From Echinococcus granulosus (Eukaryota > Platyhelminthes > Cestoda > Cyclophyllidea > Taeniidae), in assembly GCF_000524195.1 (NCBI RefSeq), contig NW_020170381.1:925678-989677 (forward strand): a DNA stretch of 64,000 nt, in the 5' to 3' direction. The translations under genes and the position numbers were made by a program. The notes under the pieces are model-generated. The model did not search any database. It saw only the letters and a program-made list of their open reading frames with translations, and had not been told where the DNA came from. Positions 45,301 through 58,507 of this stretch are shown here, piece by piece; within the stretch, counting starts at the first letter, position 1; each line of letters opens with the position of its first letter.

Positions 45301-45624
45301 GCAGACAGCTGCGGCTGATATCAAATCCTTGTTGCCAAATAGAGAGGAGGCGACAGGGTTCGGAAGCAATGTAGCACCGCCAACAGTGTATTCACCGGTG
45401 TACTGGCTGTCTGAGGACAGTTGGGAGCGGTATTCGTGTTTCTGTGAGGCGGCCCGAGCAGCCTCCTCGCCCTGTGTCGCGATCATGTAGAGACGACTGT
45501 CCGGGAGGCGGTAGAGTGTCGCCCGCCGTGTGATGAACAGGCGCCCACCGATGCAGAGGTTGACTACATCGCCGGGTGTTCCAGGACGAATGTAGGCAGA
45601 CGCGGCAGACGTGTGGTTTTGCAT
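31654..45624 (-). CDS. Voltage-gated potassium channel alpha subunit (Kv, Shaw/Shab-like), two exons
   Basis: Plasma-membrane tetrameric K+ channel subunit. Exon 1 is 45624-44851 (258 residues) and exon 2 is 33321-31654 (555 residues plus TGA), joined in phase 0 through a GTAGGT donor and TTTTAG acceptor; 813 residues in total. Exon 1 holds the T1 tetramerisation domain with the zinc motif HX5CX20CC (H171, C177, C198, C199), which Shaker channels lack. Exon 2 holds S1-S6: the S4 sensor with a basic residue every third position (428-443, R,R,K,K,R,R), the selectivity filter TTVGYGD ending at 506, and S6. The C-terminal tail of about 270 residues is rich in Ser and Arg. Unusual points: about 95 extra residues inside T1 (51-146), and S6 reads LAIPIIGNNF where other Kv channels have PxP. 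The subfamily is uncertain: S4 and T1 lean to Shaw, while the PIIxNNF end of S6 leans to Shab. Confidence 0.93.
37579..37630 (+). promoter_or_regulatory. Promoter-like block with E-box and CCAAT box
   Basis: A palindromic E-box CACGTG (37581-37586, context GTCACGTGATGC) and a CCAAT box in the form GGCCAATCAGCGCGCG (CCAAT at 37622-37626) lie in a locally CpG-rich segment of an AT-rich intron. This is about 190-230 nt upstream of the ATG at 37813. The E-box context resembles USF/TFEB-type sites and the CCAAT context resembles NF-Y sites. That it drives the plus-strand gene is an inference from position. Confidence 0.45.
37813..39584 (+). CDS. Unidentified gene nested in Kv intron (first three candidate exons)
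   Basis: Candidate exons 37813-37842, 39148-39236 and 39552-39584 join in phase. Exon 1 encodes MAFVRVQDFQ and ends at a strong GTAAGC donor. Exon 2 encodes a charged, helical-looking stretch beginning RYLAKSLRTIRDFKLLDD, with a CATACAG acceptor and a weak GTTTAT donor. Exon 3 encodes QVERADSPYI and ends at GTAAAA. A promoter-like block lies just upstream, and an acceptor-like AG precedes the ATG by 4 nt. I do not recognise the family. The next exon is unresolved: segments at 40018 and 40532 are both possible. Exon 1 with its donor is the best supported part; the later exons are tentative and could be chance. Confidence 0.35.
44851..45624 (-). CDS. Kv channel exon 1: T1 (BTB) domain
   Basis: Starts at ATG 45624-45622, 5 nt after a CTTTTTACAG acceptor-like site, so a 5' UTR intron or trans-splicing is likely. 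Early T1 strand at 20-45 (DVVNLCIGGRLFITRRATL), then a long insertion rich in Ser, Ala, Asn and Thr, then the rest of T1 from 147 (YFFDRDPEIFRFVLDYYRTG) through the zinc motif. The end, MWLFMDHPTSSFAAQ, matches the linker that leads into S1 in Shaw-type channels and joins directly to exon 2. Confidence 0.93.
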
Positions 45625-48600
45625 TTTCGCTGTAAAAAGTGGACGGTTATAGCGGTTACTACCTCTCGTCCAAAATTACTTTTTATGCAAAACATCTAAT
45701 CATGTTAAAATTTAATCAGAAAGGCTAAAAAGTGACCCAATTTCAGATCCTCTGACTGTCAGTGGAATATTTTATTTCAAAAATTTTTAAGCTGTTTTAA
45801 TAATGTGATAAGCGTCGTCAACAGATTGATATAATATACGTGCATATTGCATAGAGCATTAGGACTTTCGAAAATCGAAAGCTTGCGTTTGTGAAAAATG
45901 GTTAAGTTAGACTTTGGGTGTTTGCCTTTCGTGATAAATTCGGCCAAAGGCACTTCTACTGCTTATTCGGTTTGCATAAAATGGATTTGTAGTTTCGGAC
46001 ACATATGTATATAATTGTATAGATACAAATATACATGGATGGAGTGTATTGTGAGATCAAATGAATGGTGTGATAAAATTGAGTTAGGTCATGACACTTA
46101 GTCCATAGTATGATCTCCTGCAAAAGGCGTACATGGTGTTCCATAAGGTTAGTTAAAAGGACTCAAAAAGCCGGAATCTAAGCAGAATTTGTGCCTTTAT
46201 TGTTTATAACTTACTTATTATAATCCTTTCCTGGTGTATGTGCATGTGCTAGAGCTGTTAAGTCTTTCATAACCATAACATTTTTCAAATTACGCCTTCT
46301 GTAATGTGCTATGCTGTGGGTATGGAATATTTCTCAGGAACCGGAAGTGTGCCTAGTGCATTACCATGAAATTTTGACATCAGGTCCGCTATTAGTAGGC
46401 CTGAAAATGTTGATTTATGTTTGAATGGCATCTTAATTATGCGAAGAATCCAATGATTTTTGCAATTTGAGTAAAGAGCTGCCTCTTTTTATGCCCCCTT
46501 TTTACTTGTGTTAGGATACAAAGTCACTTACGCCAAGTAAATTTCGAACCATCTTCTCTAACAACGTTTCAAATTGAGAAAAAGACCAAAGTAATCTTTA
46601 TCAGTAATTAGGAACTCAGGAAGTGGATTTTTGACTGTCGAATAAATATTCCGGTTATAAAAGTCGCGTGTTTTGTAAAAACTTAAAAGAATTTTCATTG
46701 GCGCATGTGGAATTGGGCTGTTTTCTAACACTTACCGCTTTTCAAATTCGCCCTCCAACGAGAACTTAAGGGCACAACTATTGAACTTTTGAAAATTTAG
46801 GATAGTTTTCTATTTGAGAAGGTAAATGGCATGATGGATTTATCAGTGACGGCTCTAAAGAAGCTCTTTGGGCAATAATGAGTACGTTAAAAGGAACCGC
46901 CAGCACTTGTCTTTAAAAGCACCTTTTGTGATTTTCGGAAAATATTCACTTTGTGTGCCTTTTTAACTAATGCTAACGCATAAATTTTTAGCAAGCATTG
47001 TGCTGTACTGCGTACTGTGATTACACTAGATCTCCAACCCGAACGAAGCCACTAGTGTTGGCAACTGCTAACCACTGTTCGTAGTGTACCGATATTGCAG
47101 CCGCAAGAATTCGCAAGTCGAAAATTAACTTGACCACTCTCTTTTTTATACAAATAAAGTAAGTCCAAACACATTCAGGGGTGTTTTGGAGTCAGACACT
47201 TTTGTTTTCCACTACTACTTAAACTAAGGGCATAACATCACATTTGCCCTTAACTCTCCCACGCTACATTAATCTGGGCGACCACCTCACCTTTGGGAAA
47301 ACATTTCAGAATTCAAATTTCATCTGCACAAACAAAGAATCATATGTAATTCTTATGCTATACAACACTAATAGCTCCTGACATTTAGTTCACCTTGATC
47401 TTACTGCGTACATTACGAGGTTCACTGCTGCGTAGGTTTACACGCGAAAGTATTTTTCGCCACTTTTATTTCATGCATGCAAATCAACGATTATCTGGCG
47501 GAATGAGCATGCGAAGCAAATCTGTTACCGTTAGGGACAAACATTATTAATGCCACCGGTCTTCTTTGATATAAAGGTAAATACGCTCATATTATCTCCG
47601 AGGAGTTGTTTGATTATACTTAAACATGTCGCATCTTACTTTCCATGTTGATTATGAATGCAAAGTACCAATGCTAAATCCTCACAAGTTTCTTCGCTAC
47701 TTCATACATCAAACTTAGTAGTATGGGCATAAAGGCAATAACCAGATAAATGCTTCTGGATAGAATTTTCCAATATTTTGAAACGCTGTACTGATACAGA
47801 GATTTACATATATTGCATGATGAAATGTTTTTGCCATTAATGTATTTATAGTATATACCAGAGCAGGAGTGATTTGTTTAGTCTAATGAAAAGAATACCA
47901 AGTAATGGACTAAGCGACAACCATTGTCGTTACGAGGTACCAGTTATCAGTCAACGCCCATTATGAACGTTATTTAGTAGCCATCATTCATGTAGTGTTT
48001 TGTGCTAGTAAGGCAAACGCTCCTGAATCCCGCATAGTCGAACGATGCAGAGGGGTGCTTTGGCATCAAGGCTCCAAAGGCCATGGCAAGTTGCATTCAC
48101 TAGTCTCTCCATGATTTGGAACTGCCTCGTGTAATTTAAAGTTTCCACTGCAAATCAAATTGAAATTGCGATTTCGAGGTCTAAAGCAAAACGATTTTTT
48201 TGACAAAGTACCAGATCCACATATGAAAATTTACTATATTCTTCTCGCAATAAATTTTGTACAATGATGCTCGGTTCTAAAAGCATTTAAAATAGTTTCG
48301 ACTGAATCTGCCAGTGAAATTCCGCGTTGCACTTTCAGCGAAATATTCCAGTAATTGCCCTATAAAATACTTTTATGTCAAGGCTTTTTTGGTTTGTGCA
48401 ACATGCTGGACTTTTTTGCATTTCGAAGTGCTCAGCTATTTAGCGTAATGTTTCCCTGGGCGGACTCCTGTTTGGATTTCAGGGGGAATATTTAAAACCA
48501 ATTCAATTTCGCTATGCATTATACCAATACGCATTTGAATATATTACATTATAGACGCGGATTGATTTATAAAACCTCTTTTTGCTATTTTTATGTTATG

Positions 48601-51600
48601 AACCTAGCAATGCATAAAATTAATGTAAAGCTTAGAAGCAAGGTAACTTACGACTGAGCATATATCCAGGACTATGTTTCTATACTTCCACGTAATTTGG
48701 CGTTAATTCCATTATATGCATCAGGATTTCGGAGTTAATCCCAAATTACTTTGATTTTTGTTCGCACAAATCAAGTGTCTGTCGCGGTGGGTTTGTTTTA
48801 TCCCAATAACCACGGGCACATACTGACTAGTGACGCGGTTTTTGGCTGGTCCATCGAAATTCCGGGATTGGTTGGTTTCTACCCAATGGACTGCAACTTC
48901 TAGATTGGTTTTTCTTGCCTTCGCCAAGCTTTGAGGCAAGAGATCTTTTTAAGTATCAATCGGCACAAATCTATAGTCCAAATACGCATTGTCTTTCCGA
49001 CACATTCCTAGCTTATTTTTATACGTCCTATTTAACTGATCCAAAGTGACCACATTCGAATAAGTTTTGGCCAACCTGCTTGATGAAACTTATAATTTGC
49101 TCGTAAGAATGTCAAATGGAAAACGAACACTTTCTTATGACTTTCTGGGTAAAACTCATTAATACTATGTCCTTAAGCAACAGTCAGAAACTTCGGGCGC
49201 AGAGTAAAACCAAGTATTAGGTTTTAGATTAAGCATTTCCGCATACACTATAGGAGTTTTGGCACAATTCGTGAGGTATTAAGATGATTTAAAACTATTC
49301 TTTTCTGACACAATTTATTTGTGTTTACATAATACATGCCACAGTAGATGGACATATCAACTATTATGGTTCCGACAAATGAGTGGCATATGACTTTGCA
49401 TGGTACCTCGTGATCTAGTGGAGACCATTGCAATCATGCAAAGAGAGGATTGAGGATGGAAAAATCTGTTTTGCATCCAGATCAACGTCACTTCTATCAA
49501 TAGAAGATGTGTCCTGCTGTTGAAAATCCCAAACGACCAAGTTTAATAGCTTTCGGTTAAATGCGCACATACTTTGCTTAATGGGGACTTACGTTGCTAA
49601 GGCCCTTTTGAAGTGACCTCATTCCGATGTTTAAATTACTTTTTTGGGATAATGAGAATATTCTGCCTCGCACTAAATTCACAGTCGTCTTATTTTGCAT
49701 TTTAGTAGTTTGAAACACCTCGATTTTCTACATTATACCAAGGGGCGAGATATGTGCGACGCCTTTTGCCAAAATGGACGTTGACAACCATTTCGTCATG
49801 ATCATAATTTGTTCTGTCAAAATTCAGTATGGTTTTCATCCACTTACTTGACCCAACGACTTCGAAATTTGATGTCTCCATTTTAGATAATATGCTTTTG
49901 CTTTCTGTCGCTTAAAGTAAGTCACTTAATTATTTATTGTTATAAGCAATTACATGGTGGAATGACTGCCTTTTATTTAACAGTTACGTGCTTCGGTTGC
50001 ACACCGCGGTCGTCTTGGACCCAATTTACTCTGTAGTTGGAAGCAAAATACTATGAGTTCCTGCTCAAATGCGACTCATGAGAGAACTCCATTTCACATA
50101 CTTGGGCAAGAATTGCACTTTTTTAATGGAGAATTGCGTATTTGAGTAAGTGAGCCAACCTTCTGCACTCATGTTTTTAGGGCGCGAAACAAGAAGTGGA
50201 GAGTGCAATACCGACCGCAGTGCAAAAAAATCTCCTGTCTCAACTTTTACCGTTTAGTTTACCTTTCGTAGACAGTAGAAGCCAAGTTTGAGGGATTTAG
50301 TGAAGACTCCCATTGACTGCTTGCGAAAGTGCACTTGGACACGACTAAGTGATTTGACTTTTCCTTTGCGCCTCACTTAAGAGTTGGTGTGCAGTTAAGG
50401 CCCTTTTCAACTTCATGACTTTCCAACCAATGTCGATAAGGTATTCTATGGCATTTTTAGAAGTCATGAAGTAAAAAAAAAAAACTTAATTGCAAGACAA
50501 GTCTTTTATATATTCGCCTCACTACATTAGCAGGGTGACCTCGCCTGCAAGCGATTGCTGCAGCGATTATTGTAAAAATGAACCGTCCTTTTGCCGCCAT
50601 GCTGAGGACGATGGCTTCCACATTATAAAAATCTTTTCTAGGCATATTATACCAACTTTCTTGTGTCGTATCATTCAGGCACACTTATTTCTCCAAAACC
50701 ATTCAGTCGCTGAAAATGAACCGGATTTGAGTAGCCAGGACAAAATTCTAGAGGTATCCAAATGGCTTATTTTTTCACCACTCTATGAGTTTGCGACTAT
50801 CTTTAAATGCAACTACTTTTGGAGCCTCAGGAGCGCCTTTGGTGAAATGTTGCCTGTTAAAAGCAATGAATTTGTCCAAGAACAAAAGCACATATTATAT
50901 ATAAAATGGAAAAAATTCGTAACTTGGAAATTATCAAGCTTCCGATGGTAGCACATTTATATTTAACCCTTGATTGCCACGATTTAAAAATATTAGTTTT
51001 CAAAAATTTGCCAAAACTAGTAGAACGGGTAGTTTTAACCTTATAATCTCAAATAAAACATAAAAGCTCCAGTTAGATTACGCAGTCATTGTTTCAATGG
51101 AGTTTGCGAATAAACTTACACTTTATTAAAGAATTAGGTTGAGTGTTTCCGGCTTTTCCCAGTAAAATGATTTAACAATTAACTGATCTAGACAAGGTAG
51201 CGCTTGCTACAACTAGGAGAGTTAAAGGTATTAAGCAGTCATAAATAAGTGTCTTTTTCAATTATGAATGCAAATTTCACCATATCAGAGCTAAAAGCAT
51301 GCAATATCGCCTAGCGTTTTTAACATGTCACCATTTACCATATAACATCTATTCAGTCCATAGCGCGTCCACCACCAGCGAGTCACCTGTTTGACCTGCG
51401 TCTGGCTGCGGTACCATCGGATAGGCCTTAGATGGCACATTACAATAATGTTCATGTTTACCAAGAGGTTCTGAATCACCGGGAGCGTTTTTATTGTTGG
51501 AAATATCACTGCAAATACAGTTGCCACTCTGAATCCTAGATTTTACCAATCGTCATCAAGGTATACGCAAAAACTTCGTGTGAAGAAGACGTGCTTGTCA

Positions 51601-54600
51601 TTCCGCTCTAAGCCGCCATTTTGGATAAAAATTGGGAATGGTTCAACGTCACCTTAGCGACAGAGATTAAACTAATTCCAATTAATGCACAGTAAAGACA
51701 TTCGTACATAAATGTGTAGTGAGTGCTAATTGTAATTTTATCCAATCAAAATCACACTCACTTACGTTTAAGGCAGAATCTTTGGGGATCACGTCATACT
51801 CATATCATGTCAAATACAGTTTTATCAACACTTTATCGTGTTGATTTCATAATTTACAAAGTTTAATGGATCAACTTGTGGCATCCAAATTAATTGGCGA
51901 CATTTACCAATTTGTGAAAATTGCATTTTTGTTCAAGAATGCTTTACATGTGTGCGATTTATCTGTTTTGTTAGCTTTGATGAACTCCGTACTTTCTTGC
52001 CCCAAAAAATTAAACTGGCATTTGGATTCCGAGCACAGCGTTAGGCTAGGAAAATATGCTCTACCTTCCACAATAACACCATTGTAATTCACGCTTTGTT
52101 TTTCTTAATCGAAGACTAAGCACCAACTGTGGTCATACATTCTACTTTGTATCTCGCTTTGGACTGCTAATAGGCGTCCTTGTCCTGTTATGACCAATGA
52201 ACCCTAGAGCCTAAAGCCTAGAGTACTCTTGCCCAGACTCAATCCTAACATAGATCATGGAATGCATTCTGTGGTATGAATAATCCAGTCAACCTTTGTG
52301 ACATGAATCGCAATGATTTTCACCTTATAAAATATGGGCTAACTTTGACTGAGGGCATTGTCTTGACTTCTTCCGCGCACAATTTCACAAAGATAAACTA
52401 TCGTTAGTTCAAAAACTAAAAAACTTGTCAGCAGCAGAGGAATTATGAATGCTAACTGCCATCATTTAGCGCTAATGTTGGATTGTGCTGGGCCAAAATT
52501 AATAGGCGGTAATCTTATGGAAGCACTAATCTCTAATAAAATTGGTTCAACATTTTAGTTCCATTTCAGGAGTTTAAATGCGAAATAGCTGCTCCCATTT
52601 CCCAAAGGTATGACCTTGCTTTGCTTCAATATTTCATTAGCTATTTTTTTAGTACACACGAAGGTGAGGAGCGTCATTGAGCTGTTTCACACGGGCACGC
52701 GATGCCACCATGCTTCACTGTTCAAGTATCATAAATTGTGAAGGCGCTTAGCGGAGTTAAAAGGGAACACACATTTGAGGATTGACTACAAAGATAGAGC
52801 TTTACTGAATTTTGGGACGACTGATTGGCAACTTGATTGCGTTTCAAGTTCGAACCCTCCTTACGTTTTCTTTATAATCGTAAAATAAAAACTTATTTTT
52901 GCATAGCTCAATTATTCATACACCCCTTTTCGATATGGTGCTATGGGAATCACCTTATTTGTGTGTTTAATTACTCCCTTCCATTTTCCCATTGCTTCTT
53001 ACTGGCCCAAACTGTGGAGTTGCGTCTCGTTTTATCAATTCATAACTGCCAATGTCATTTTAATGCTTTTGGCCGACCGGGCTTACACCATTTGCTATGC
53101 CAATACGTGTCATGTGTACAAACTGCCTTGTACCTCTCGTACGATCGCATTGGCCACACGAAATGCGAATTGAATCACACTCTTATCTGGTATGAGGGTG
53201 ATTTAAATTACCTTTGCATTTACACTTTGAATCTGTCTGTATTATCCCAAATAGTAAATGATATGCACCATTAAATTTGAAAGTATTCCACATGTTGCGC
53301 GGAGGCAAAAAATTGCCAAAAATTAGCAGCCTAGAAAAATTCCGGCGTTTATTGTGTTCCTTGTCTTTGAGCATTTATGCTGCAGCAATTACACTCGAAC
53401 ACCCCAACCAACTCGCCTTTACTTTCCCCACTGGATGACATGTTTGGTGTCAAAACCGGGTGGTGGAATTCAATGCAACATTTATGATTAAATACGTTTT
53501 AAGGTGTTATGCGTTCAAATAGCAGGTGACTAAAAGGATAAAAATTACATACATGCAATTCAAGGTTTTGCGAGATTATCTGCCGTTAGTAGTACACATC
53601 GAACACAACTATTCTTATCAAATAACTCTTTGTAAGCGCCTTTTATTACGCGAACAGTTGTTGCCAGCAATTATATTTTTATTAGTGAATGTTGCCGAAT
53701 TAGACCTGATACTTTACCAATTTTAAACTTCCCTAACTTAAGTGTTTTCCAAATCCAACGTTTTATTTTAAATTAATTTGTTTAGTTAGCATGGGGATCA
53801 CTAGGAAATCTACTACCGATATATTTAATGAAGTTAGGCAGTGCCGTTTCTTTTAAAGTTCTACCAGTCCATAAGCATTTATATCTGCATTTGTTAAGTG
53901 GGTGCATATTTTTTTCCTCCAACGGAAAGGTTCGCTTTATTCGCTTTTCAAATTTATTAAATCAGCTGTGAATCATTTTCTTGGACGTCATGACACCACT
54001 CCCCATTCCCTGAATGATTTGAGGCCACGAAATCCTCATGGGGTTAAGACATATCCCTATCTTTATCAAGAAGTAATCAATTTCCCTATACTTCTGGCGT
54101 ATATGACATTTTCAACTTTCACTTTAGCCGTGTTCTTTCCGCATTTCATCATGATTCAGGCTGTTAATCAATCTATGTTTATATTCACTCCCATTCAGTG
54201 ACCAACAACAGAATGAACGGGGCTTAAGTACATAAGCAAATGTGATCTAAGACCAATTAAAAGCGTAGAATGCGGCTTTGAATAATGTCTCCCTTCAGCA
54301 CTACGCTTATTTCCGGAACCGGTGAGAGAAAAAGACCGGCAATCCTCAGTGTGTCAAATGCGTATGAGATTCTGGGAATGAAAGATCAAGCTGCTTCCTG
54401 TTGCATTCTTAATTTTTTTTGGACATAAAATAAGCGTGCATTAACAATTGATGTCAACTCTTATTTTTACATGTGTTTGATTGTGTTCACGAATCCCGAA
54501 AGTCCTGTCTTTTTAATCGCTGCACGGTAAACTCTGCCAATAATGATCGGGTTTGTTAATTGGGGGCCTGAACCAATAAATTGGGTGAACTCCCTTCCAC

Positions 54601-57600
54601 ATTTTTACCCTCTTCCATTGCAGTCAATGTTCGTTTCACACTAGGGAGACGCCCTTTGTTCGGTTAACATATCCGACGGCCCATCGCTTTCATGAAAGCA
54701 AGGTCAAATTATGGAACATAAGCGGCTGAATTTGGCTCTAATGGCCATATTTATGCTACGGTCCGACTGTCGCTGCCGTGTCAATTTAAGCCTTAGTCTT
54801 ACAATTTCTTTCATCTGCTCGGCCTTAAATGTCGGCATTCAATGCGCGGTTCTCAATGTCTACTAACGCATAATTTTCGTGTATTATTCATCACGGTTTA
54901 AGTCAAACGCGAATTATCCACAACAACTAACGGCTTGCAAATTCAATGTCAGGGCTTGGACAATCGTAAGCACAATATTTTCTCCTTAAAGCTATCTATA
55001 ATAGCCCATTTATACTCTGTTGCTCAAGTGTTTAGCAAAATTAAACTTGAATTTCCCTTAAAAGGTGCCACTTTACTACAAAACGGATTTGCAAAAGAAA
55101 TATTCCACCTTATTGGTGAAAAACTTGCTTTAAAACACAAAAAATGGCAGCAAAGTTGAGGCTAGAGGGTGGAATGTGGAAGGTGTTGGTATGCAAAACG
55201 TAACATTTGGACACATGAAAAATCGTTCATTTTATTTGAGCACTTTTAATTTTTTGCAGTTCGATAAATTCCTCATTAATCAGGAGACGTAGCCAAATAA
55301 AGTTAATACCCAACCTAATCGTATGCAGCTATTGACGTAACGAAGGGCTATGCAGGTGCACGCCTCAGTTCCAGCCAAAATAAGGGATTGATGACAATCT
55401 TGTAAAGGGTTTACTCGCTTCATTCTAACAGACCCGAGTTAGCCATTCATGCAAATAAAAGCAATGGACTGGAGCCTGAAACAACTGTTTTGAGTAAATG
55501 CTGCTTAGCCAGTCAAAAAGATGAGCGAAACAGAAGCGCTGAGTTATGAAAGTGCATTCAAGCAGCACTAAAATTGTAGTGCATTGCGTTTTAACTAAAT
55601 GTAGTTTTGTGGAGCAATAAACTTTATGATAATAATTTGGTTACAGAGTGCTACAATTCCTCTCTTCCTTAGTGTAAAATTAGGTTATTAACCTTCCCTA
55701 TTGTCAGCAAAAGCTAACTGTATTTGGAAATTTTGAAAGGCTCTCCATGCATTTTACCTCAGATACTTACAAGTCTGAGCACTTTTTGCCATTAAAATTG
55801 AATGTTCAATTCCGATGTTGTTAGTGGCGGTTCAAAATTGCTACATTAACTCATTTGCAGGCAGAGTTTTCAAATTTCTCGATGCTAACTACCACTCTCT
55901 ATTCCATTTAGTCATTCGTGAATAACCTATCCAAGTTTTTTTGACGATATTGAATTGTGGTGCCTAATTTCACCAGTTTTAAATGTGAGTAATACCAGCT
56001 GTCTCCAATTTATTAAATTATTATGCATTACTAAAACAATCACCAATAGCGATCAGGAGTGTTAATTACCCGTGGTTCCAGATGCAAACGAAGAATTGGA
56101 TAGAGTCAGTGGAAATAGACATTCGTATTTCTCCAGAACCCTCATTCGTTCGATTAGTTCATGTAAGCAAAGGGCTTGCCAATACGCGCGGTTTTATTTA
56201 AATCATTTTTGCCAACTTTTATATTCACGAATGTCAGTGTTTTGGTAGGACATATCTAAACTTTCCATCAAAGTCACCACTGGCGAGGCAGGGCTGGACG
56301 CGGGGCGGCGCGAGCCACGTCAGCGATTGCGAGCCCGCCCATATTCATGTCCCCCTTACCTTCGCCTCTAATCTCCACCATTAGCCGACCCTTCCAAATT
56401 AAGCTCTAATCTACGCATCCACTTCAGACACACCTGTTCCTCAGGGTCTTTCATTATACTCCTATTTCCTTCGTCGTGTCATTTGTGATGTTGACAACCT
56501 GATTGCATTATTGCACTGAGTGCACTTATAAATTTGTGATCTTATGTCTATGAGAACTTCCTTATGTGGTACTTGGCTTATGCAGTACCAGTACACTGAG
56601 ATAGTATAATTCAGAAAATTGGTGTGTGGCTATAAAATGCGTGACATTACCCATCGCACATTAGTCACTCACTCTGAGGCCTGAATTATTGAATTGACGT
56701 TAAAACGTATATTTTCCAAAAGTAAAAGCTTCAAGAACCGGCTTTACTGTCTACTGGCCACTATTTAAAAAGGTAAATTATTAGTTTTCATATACACAGA
56801 CGCTGGTTTAGGGATAAAGTAGTCGTCTTACTTTCTGAAGCGCAACTTATGACATTTTGTATATCATTTTTTAATAAGAGCGACTAGGAGACTGAATAAG
56901 TCCAATATTTGCTTTTTTCTAGTCAGCGTCATGCAGAACGATTGTTTTGGACATAAATAAGGAAATGAAGATGACCCATGTCCCTAAAGTTGTAGGCCCG
57001 CAAATTGCTTTTCTATGCGACTGCACTGGTGATTGTACAGGTGAATAGGTGAGTTGTGACGCGAAACCTACTTTTGCCGCTTTTATTCAATAATCTGCCT
57101 CAAAATGTTAGACAATATTTGCATAGTTCCATAATCAGGGTGTCGAATTTGTAGTAAACCTAACAAAAAAGCATAAATGGATTTGTTTTCCACAAAGTGT
57201 AAATAACTGAGACTTCCTTCTTGTTGTTTCCATTACTTTGTTTAATCGCAAATCTTAGTGTAATCCGATTTGACTTGACCAACCAGACGGTCTTCTTGCA
57301 GTTATAATGAGTTAAATCAGTCGGTTTGAACACTTCCATGCATTCACAGACTTCCACCCCAATCATCTTTTCAAACTGCGCCTGTGACACTTAAACAATA
57401 GGACCCATTGAGCAATCGTCTACGAACACTAGTTAAGTTCATTTGCATCTTTAGGCAGCCTTTATCCAAACTTCGTATTTAAATGTCTGTAAAATCCTCA
57501 ATGAGCCTGAAGTTCATTTTTTACTTCATTCCATGACACTTCCCACAGTTATAAGTATGCAACTCAATGTCAGGAAATATGGGGTCCTCGGGGCCTCTTA

Positions 57601-58507
57601 CGGAGACGGGTGGCAAATGCTAGGCTAGTCTTCCCCAAAGTTAAGCCTGTCATTATGATTACTATCTTCCAGATATCTGCTTTTTTTGTGAATATCGTTT
57701 ACAGGAAAAAAGGAACATCTGTAGGAATAATGCGTTTATTTGTTGCAAAATATATCGTCTTGCCATGAGAACACAACCTAATTATGTTTCTGTGGGTTTG
57801 TATTTGTATCAAAATGGCACAATTTATGTCTTTTATCTGAAATACAACATTTGTTAGAATAAAGCTATTCTTCGGACTCGCATTTGAGGATCGTTTTTCA
57901 CATCCTGATGGTATCTCTTTTTGCTTTTCTTGCGATCATGGGTAGGGTTTGTCATTGCATTACTTAATAGTTCCCTCCGTTTAATCCAAAAATGAAAATA
58001 TTTTGGTTTGTTTCAGTTAAAATCACTGTTAAAAACTTTGTAGCAGGCTCTAGCTCAAGTAGATCTTGCGCCGGAGGTTGAATTGTCAAAAAAAACGAAA
58101 ATCAGAGCAAAACAGAGCGTCCGTGCAAGTAGCACGGTATCTTATTTCGTTAAGAAGAGCTAACTTAGCACATGTACTCAGAACTTGGACTGCTTTCTAT
58201 GCTGCTTTAGCCCGTGAGTACCAGATTCTGCAGCACATTTTACTTTCTGTTCTTGTGTCGTAAAATCTGGAAAATATCCAACTTCTGTAGGTATGACTGG
58301 TCCATTCGCCTACTTAACTGTTTGATCCTTCAAATCATTTTAGCCGTTTCATCTAAGCGACTTGTGCTTCTGTCGGCAAATAAGATAAGGAACCGACTCC
58401 TTACACACAGCGTCTTGTAAATACACGTGAATTTCGTTCCCGATTAAAAATGTTTCAAGTTGGCGCTGATAAGACCTAACTTTACCTGTACTTTATGTTA
58501 ATGTTCC
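45625..58507. other. Large region without recognised genes
   Basis: Thirteen kb upstream (minus) of Kv and upstream (plus) of UBE2F. The longest frames (50490-50951 plus, 153 codons; 52837-53274 plus, 145 codons) have no motif and are within chance for this composition. Exon-like segments with fitting splice signals are 52570-52607 (plus), 58044-58163 (plus), 51349-51549 (minus) and 57160-57390 (minus). None could be linked into a gene. It may hold Kv or UBE2F 5' UTR exons. Confidence 0.5.
56281..56345. promoter_or_regulatory. CpG-rich patch with GC box and CRE-like half
   Basis: About 65 nt of very GC- and CpG-rich sequence in AT-rich surroundings, containing GGGGCGG (a GC box, about 56302-56308) and ACGTCA (56317-56322). 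It looks like a promoter core. It could serve Kv on the minus strand or UBE2F on the plus strand through a 5' UTR intron, or an unseen gene. Confidence 0.3.

Noticed and set aside
50490..50951. 153-codon plus-strand open frame
   Set aside because: No motif, no splice-consistent borders, and a length within chance for 64 kb of such sequence in six frames.
52837..53274. 145-codon plus-strand open frame
   Set aside because: Cys/His/Leu/Phe-rich chance-like composition, no recognised domain, and an overlapping frame of similar quality.
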